Source of the DNA: Silene conica
Lineage: Eukaryota > Streptophyta > Magnoliopsida > Caryophyllales > Caryophyllaceae
Assembly (NCBI GenBank): GCA_029255685.2
Contig: CM055314.2
Coordinates: forward strand, 46,086,772-46,150,771
Direction: 5' to 3'
Length of the DNA: 64,000 bases
The notes under the pieces were generated by a model, which was not told the DNA's origin, did no database searches, and saw only the letters and a program-made list of their open reading frames with translations. Positions 58,537 to 64,000 of this stretch are shown here, piece after piece. Made by a program: the position numbers and the translations under genes. Numbering within the stretch: position 1 is the stretch's first letter; each line of letters begins with the position of its first letter.

Positions 58537-59546
58537 TCACAACAGAAGTATCCTCCATATTGCTCCCAATCTGGGGCGGAGGTGTAAAAACAGATATAGG
58601 AGTAGGCAATAAATAGGAGAAGTAGTGATGACCTTATACTTCTTTTCCGAAGTAATAGCATTACAAGTGATGGGGGTCATAGCATCCTTTTTCCTATAAG
58701 ATAGGCCATAAATAATGGAATGCTTTCCTACTTTGAAGGTTAAAGTCCCAGTGCCTACATCTATGATGGCTCCCGCAGTGTGAAGGAAAGGTCTTCCTAG
58801 TATTATAGGTATATGGGCATCCTCAGGGATGTCCAAAACTACGAAGTCAACTGGGAAGAAAAACATGTCTATACGCACAGGGATGTTTTCCAACACCCCT
58901 AAGGGTTCCATAGATGTACGGTCTAGTCTGCCATCTGGACAGTCATACTGGTTACTGCAAAATTGGTCATTCCTAGTTTTAGGGCAACACTTAGGGGCAT
59001 GACACTGATACTAGCTCCTAAGTCGCATAAAGCCTTTTTCACCGGGAACGTTCCTATATTGCAGGGGACAGAGAAACTGCCAGGATCCTCCAGCTTATGA
59101 GGGGCAATGACATGTGATAGGAAGCTGGAGGATTCCTCAGTTAGGGCAACTGACTCAACTTTGTCTAAAGACCTTTTCCTTGACAAAAGTTGTCTCATAA
59201 ATTTAAGGTAAGCAGGAACCTGCTGAACTAATTCTAAAAACGAAACTTGAACATTTAATGAACGAATTACGTCTTTAAATTTGTCAAAAGATACCTGGTC
59301 CTTTGAAGGTATGAGTCTTTCCGGGAAAGGAGGGGCTGAAGAGTCGGTATTTGCAGCCCTTTTCAGAAACCTAGGGGTCTTATCACCCCGAAAAAGGAAG
59401 TCCCTCAAGTTGTTCGGCAATTCGGGACGAAAAGGAGCCTCTTTCTCCGCATCGGTGGTCGGTCGACCCTCTTCCTCGGTCGATCGACCAGTTTCCTGTA
59501 CAGCGGTTTTTTCTGGAATCTGCTCAGCGGTTTTTTCCTGTACAGA
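58537..59546 (-). pseudogene. Athila-type Gag C-terminus and aspartic protease (frameshifted)
   Basis: The minus strand shows FRPELPNNLRDFLFRG, FPERLIPSKDQVSFDKF, PAYLKFMRQLLSRKRSLD, VALTEESSSFLSHVI and KLEDPGSFSVPCNIG. The protease follows with ALCDLGASISVMPLSVALKLG, the Asp-Leu-Gly-Ala form typical of Athila. A frameshift near 58923 separates it from its C-terminal half (VRIDMFFFPVDFVVLD, IPIILGRPFLHTAGAIIDV). It then runs out with no RT behind it. The linker before the protease contains GRSTEEEGRPTT, the translation of one palindromic motif pair. Confidence 0.85.
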
Positions 59547-59854
59547 GATTCTACTTCCTTTGTTGAGGTGTACGACGACGCCATCTGGGCTGAGAGTTCG
59601 ATTAGGGCTATTGATGATGAGACTTGTGCCGCTACTGCTAGTGCTTCTTCGCACCAGAGATCTATTTATCAGAGCAAGCGACCTTTTGTTCATCTACTGC
59701 TGCACCAACTTCTTAGAAGAAGAGGTTTGAGAGGTTTGTCGCTCCAGTCACTAAGACCACTGTTCACACAGATACTACTACGGGTACTTGTCACCGTTGT
59801 GGTAAACCTCCACTCCCTGGGTTTGATTGCTTCAAGAATGCGCAAAAGTGCTAC
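59546..59854 (+). pseudogene. Tekay-type gag fragment
   Basis: Plus-strand frame [21 protein letters not shown] and SSHQRSIYQSKRPF, then after a frameshift VHTDTTTGTCHRCGKPPLPG and FDCFKNAQKCY. It corresponds to residues about 198-300 of the intact Tekay Gag at 25890-30326, including the first CCHC knuckle. It is bounded on the left by Athila sequence and on the right by a Copia LTR start at 59855. Confidence 0.88.
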
Positions 59855-60969
59855 TGTTGAACCATATATTCAAATATATATATAGTATATATGTTTATGT
59901 TTTGATAATGACAAGTCTAGCTATTTATATATTATATACTCGTATGTATAATCGTGTGCTAAGTGTACAGAACATTAGTAACAAGATCTAATCAATCAAG
60001 TATAAAAGATTCAAGCATGTTAGTCAATGAATTGACTAAGTCGAAGATTGATAGAAGATCTCAAGCGTGCAAAATAGACTAAAGTTGTACTTATCAACTA
60101 TAGCTTTAGTACAAGATTGGTTCTAGTTATAGCCCGTAGCTATAACTCTATATCATGAAGAAATGATCGGAATATATATGTGTTTAAGTTGAAACGTTTG
60201 TTTCCAAATCTATGTCGTGTAGAATTAGGGTTTAATTGGTATTCTATTTTAATAAATAGAATTGTTGATCTTAATAGGATTATATAAAATATCCTTAAGT
60301 TAAATAAGGAATAAATAATTGTCTTATGAGATAATTATTTATTACTAATATAAACTAAGGATTTTTATATGATCTTTATTGTCAAATATATATAATCTAA
60401 ATGTAGTTTGTTTCGACTTTGGAAAACGTGTGATATGTCACGTTTACCATAATTCGTGTAGGATTCAATTAAGTAAATATTATGTATTTATTTAATGTCC
60501 TAAACAAACTAAGATTATATTATGGTAATATATTTTTATTATCTTTGATATGATTTAGGAAGTTAATTTAATAAGGATACTAATTGTTTATTATATAAAG
60601 ATCTTTCCTAAATATGAATTAGGAAATAGATTCCTTATATAATACATAGAGTATATTATTAAATCTTTCCTAAATATATTAAGATTAGATTTAAGGTAGT
60701 ATTACTAAAAGACTAGTATTCTAGTTTTAGTAATATTCCTAAATCATCTAGGGTTTGTATTACCTAGATACATATTCTATATATATAGACTACCATGATA
60801 CATTAAATGACACGAAATACACACACACATATACACGCAAATCAAGAGAGAAACCGCCGTTCATATACTTCGATATTCGAGCTCATCATTGTCATATCCG
60901 ATTCAAGATTCAAGTGCTCAAGCATTGATCTTATTCATTCAAGATTGTGACATCAAGAAAACATTGAAG
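59855..60969 (+). mobile_element. Start of a SIRE-like Copia LTR, interrupted by a Gypsy LTR
   Basis: Begins TGTTGAACCATATATTC inside the Tekay gag fragment. AT-rich with TTTTGATAATGACAAGTC, a TATA-like TATATATATAGAC near 60778, then a CA-rich stretch: the layout of long Copia LTRs. It is cut at 60970 by a complete Gypsy LTR; the rest should lie beyond the window. Family assignment is from overall appearance only. Confidence 0.6.
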
Positions 60970-63509
60970 TGTAATACCCCGCATTTTATCGGTAATTAAT
61001 TTATATGGTTATTATGGTGTTGATAATATTTGAACATTTATATTCAATAATTAATTTATCTACCAATTTATTTGTGCTCAGTTATATTCGATAATTAAGT
61101 TATCGAACGGTATTTTATGTGCTCATCTATTGGTAGTTACGAATCGAGTACGGAATTTTATTGTATAACCCATATAGAGGTGTGATGGGCTTGGGTTAAC
61201 CATGAGATTTGAACCATAAGCAAAACAAAAAAAAAAAAAAAGAGACAAACCCTAGATACATCTCACGGTATACTCCCTACCCATTGACACAAAAACAAAA
61301 GAACAAAACTCATGTACAAACCCTACCCCTCTCCTGCCTCCAATCCTTCCTACCTCCCTTCATCATCAAACGTATCACCCTCACCCCATTGAGAAGAACG
61401 AGCAGGAAACCAGTGAAGGTAAAACATCAACACGCCATCATCACGTATCATGTTCACCAGTAAGTTTTACACTCTTCTTTAAGTTTTTTCTCAAATTAAA
61501 GTGTTAGGAGTAACTACTGAAGTATGTTTAACATGCTCCTCGAGTTAAGACATCATTCCACCGCTATAACTCGTATAACAGGAGCCAAAGACGTCGACAG
61601 TAGACGGGTTTACACACTCTGTTTTCTACGTGATGTTTATGTTCGTTATTGAGGTCGTGCTCTAGGATTTTGGGTCTGATTCGGGTCATGGGTCACGAGT
61701 AAAGGTAGTGGTATATTTTTAGGTTGTAGTGGTGGTGGTGAGATGGTGTATGGTGGCCGGAGGAGGCTGTTTTGACAGCGTGATTAGGGAAACCAGAACA
61801 GGGAATTCGGTGGTGTCTGTCGGTTTTGGGAGTGGTTGTTTCAGGGTGTTTCGTGGCGTCGAAGGGTGGTGCTTGGCATCGGGGGATAGTGGGTGGTGTG
61901 AGGTCTTGAGGGCAGTGATTGGTGGTGGTGACGGTGGTGTTAGAGGGTGGTTATGAGCGTGTTTACAGGGGCTGGAACATGGTTGCGGTAGGGCGTTGCT
62001 AGTGTAATGTTGCTGCTGTTTTCGAGGGTTGTTATGGGTGAGTCGGGTGTCGGGGTCGGGTCAGTGTGAGCATCAGAGTACAGTGGTGGCAGCCACCACG
62101 GGTGGGTGGTGGTTCAAACGATGTAGGGCGGTCTTTGGGGGCTGTGTTGAGGGCTGCCGGTGAGATGTTGAGTCGTGAGGGTTGTGTTGGTCGCGGGATC
62201 CATAGGTAGTAGGGCTGCTGTTCGTGGGGCTCCTTTCTTATCTTCTTATTGGTGTTACATTGTTAGTAGGTGTAGATGTGGTGTTGTGTTATTGTTGCTG
62301 TTATTATTAATTTTATTACTATTATCATTATTAGTATCCTTCGTGTTGTTATCGTATGTATTTGTGTACAATTCTTATCTCTATTTAGTAATATTGTTAT
62401 GAGTATATTGGTATTGTTATGGTTTATACTATATGGTTAGTATTAGTAGGATTAATATTCGTAGTGCTACGCATGCTTTAACTATTAAGTTGTATATAAA
62501 TCTTATACAATATGTGACGGTTATCAATAGTTCGAATATAATTGCTAAGATCGTGTCTATTTGAAGTTATTTATAAAGGAAACAAATCGTTGCGTAAATT
62601 AATATAAAAGGGGTTATTTTACGAAGTAAGTTAACTAATTGGTTGTAAACGTGTCATATTAAATAGAGAATTGATATTAAATAATATATGTTTAGGTGAC
62701 GGTTTCCGCGTGGAATGTCCTTAACAGCTGTTCGTTGTCATTCTGCAATTTGAGGTAGGGGAATATTGTGTACATGGTGATGAGTAATTTGTTTATTACT
62801 TGATGTTAACCGTGTTCATCTTATTATCTTATGATTGGTATATTGTGTTATTTAATTGAATAATTCTGTGACACGATACGATGTGACGAATAATGGGTCT
62901 TGTGATATGGAGCGGAGTATATTGGGTCTTGTGGCTGGTGTGGAGTATATTGGGTCTTGTGATCGGTGCAGAGTTTATTTGGCGTTGGATCGGTGCGGAG
63001 TTTATTTGGCGTTGGATCGGTGCGGAGTTTATTTGGCGTTGGATCGGTGCGGAGTTTATTTGGCGTTGGATCGGTGCGGAGTTTATTTGGTGTTGGATCG
63101 GTGCGGAGAAGGGATGATTGATCCCAATATATATATATAATAGTGTTTGTTATTTATTTTTCCTCTACTCAACCTCGTGGTTGACCCTGTGTATTCGTGT
63201 GACACCTGTGATGATCCGTAATGGGGAGCAGTTTTGACAGGAAAGATGGTGCTGTGGGAGCATGGGATGGCGTGAGCACTTGGAATGGACCGACTTAGAT
63301 GTAGATCACCTACTTTGTAGTTATCAGTTGTACTTTTATTCCGCTATGCAGTATTTGTAACACCAAAGCTTAAATTTTACCAGTTTTTATATAAAGTACT
63401 TTGGTTTCATTTACTTTGTTATTCACTGCCTCGGATATTCCGAGATGGTAACAGCTCAATTTACTGAGGATGTCTTGCTAAAGGCTCCTTAATAAATCGG
63501 GGTGTTACA
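60970..63509 (+). repeat. Complete 5' LTR of a family-B Gypsy element (2540 bp)
   Basis: TGTAATACCCCGC ... GGGGTGTTACA, followed by the PBS TGGTATCAGAGC at 63513-63524. The 3' half aligns with 46323-48462. It includes a 27-bp minisatellite (62961-63109) and several GTGGTGG-rich stretches. Short frames within it look spurious. Confidence 0.85.
62961..63109. repeat. 27-bp minisatellite in the Gypsy LTR
   Basis: Unit GATCGGTGCGGAGTTTATTT plus GGCGTTG, five copies plus a partial one, near-identical. An 18-24-bp related GAGTATATTGGGTCTTGTG repeat precedes it (62909-62960). Absent from the homologous LTR near 48000. Confidence 0.95.
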
Positions 63510-64000
63510 AAGTGGTATCAGAGCGAACGATCCTCAGGCCTAAACCAAATGAATAATAATGAACGTAGGAAGAGTCTAATAAAATGAACCCCGAGATGAG
63601 ACTGTTAGGAGCCCCAAAAAGGAACGGGATGAGTTAGGGGCCCCCTCACACCAAACCTGGGCCCTTTCTGTTCTGTCTCGGGAACCCAAAGAGAGTAATT
63701 GAAGAGTGGGGTAGACTATATAGTGACCTGGTTATACTATGCTAACGTCCTTGCAGGAGAAGAACGAGGTAAGTCATATGTGAGTTCTGATTAAGGATAT
63801 TTATAATAGGAACTATGGATTGACATGAATGATTGAATTGAAATTATCAGAGTTTGGAAGTTGTATTTGTTGAGCCATGGTTAGAGTGATGTGATCATAT
63901 AATTTTGATATTTGAAGTGTTTATACGATTATCTGGAATTGAATGACTATAGTATCTATGTAATATATTGTTGGTATTTGAACATGAATGATCAGATTTA
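63510..64000 (+). other. Leader of the family-B Gypsy element (continues beyond window)
   Basis: PBS at 63513-63524, then the same leader as 48463-49019, with a 12-nt exon-like segment at 63757-63768 framed by TTGCAG and GTAAGT. No coding sequence in the window. Confidence 0.78.

Larger units (their letters stand above)
54703..59546 (-). mobile_element. Athila-type Gypsy element, non-autonomous deletion derivative
   Basis: LTR 54703-56237 (1535 bp; TGATGCCCGTCG ... CACGCATCA) is followed by the reverse-oriented PPT GGTTTGGGGAATT (complement of 56238-56250), fixing minus orientation with this as the 3' LTR. The interior holds the Gag C-terminus and Athila protease (58537-59546) but no RT, RNase H or integrase. 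The 5' part ends abruptly at a Tekay gag fragment (59546). Pairs of GGTCGACCGACC-like motifs are scattered through LTR and interior. Confidence 0.85.

Overview
The window looks like an intergenic heterochromatin-like stretch of a large flowering-plant nuclear genome. Almost every base I can classify belongs to a plant transposable element: Copia and Ty3/Gypsy LTR retrotransposons, an Athila-type element, a 5S-bearing Cassandra TRIM, a second TRIM, a CACTA DNA transposon, LINE fragments and a probable MITE. Nearly every primer-binding site matches the 3' end of plant initiator-Met tRNA (TGGTATCAGAGC). I found no host protein-coding gene, tRNA gene or functional rRNA gene. The species cannot be named from the sequence alone.

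Layout. 1-2586: right-hand LTR of a minus-strand Tekay/Del-type Gypsy element that continues to the left. 2587-2617 plus 11116-16730: remnant of Copia element A (plus strand), split by a same-family Copia B (2618-11115, minus strand, 999-bp LTRs, TSD GTTCG). 16733-19095 plus 37728-38101: one Tekay LTR, split by Copia C (19096-37722, gag-only, 1252-bp LTRs, TSD CGGTG). Copia C is itself split inside gag by a young Tekay element (23076-33241, 2749-bp LTRs, TSD AGCAT), which encodes an uninterrupted 1478-aa Gag-Pol with a C-terminal chromodomain.

38102-45288: Cassandra-type TRIM material with 5S-like LTRs. It is interrupted by a small TRIM (38145-38695, TSD CCCGT) and by a 5.7-kb CACTA element (39051-44718, TSD CGT) that carries a decayed Ulp1-type protease gene. 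45289-46322: Copia pol fragment. 46323-54702: large, mostly non-coding Gypsy-type element with a LINE fragment in its LTR and a gag/protease-only Gypsy element (49020-51805) nested in its interior. 54703-59546: non-autonomous Athila-type element, minus strand. 59546-59854: Tekay-type gag fragment. 59855-60969: SIRE-like Copia LTR start. 60970-63509: a complete 2540-bp Gypsy LTR followed by its leader.

Most noteworthy: (i) a ten-unit hairpin array in the young Tekay LTR, in which each repeat is flanked by its own private complementary arms; (ii) paired palindromic GGTCGACCGACC-type motifs shared by unrelated element superfamilies (Copia leader, Athila LTR and interior, Tekay LTR hairpins); (iii) one short PBS-to-PPT internal domain joined to three different LTR types.
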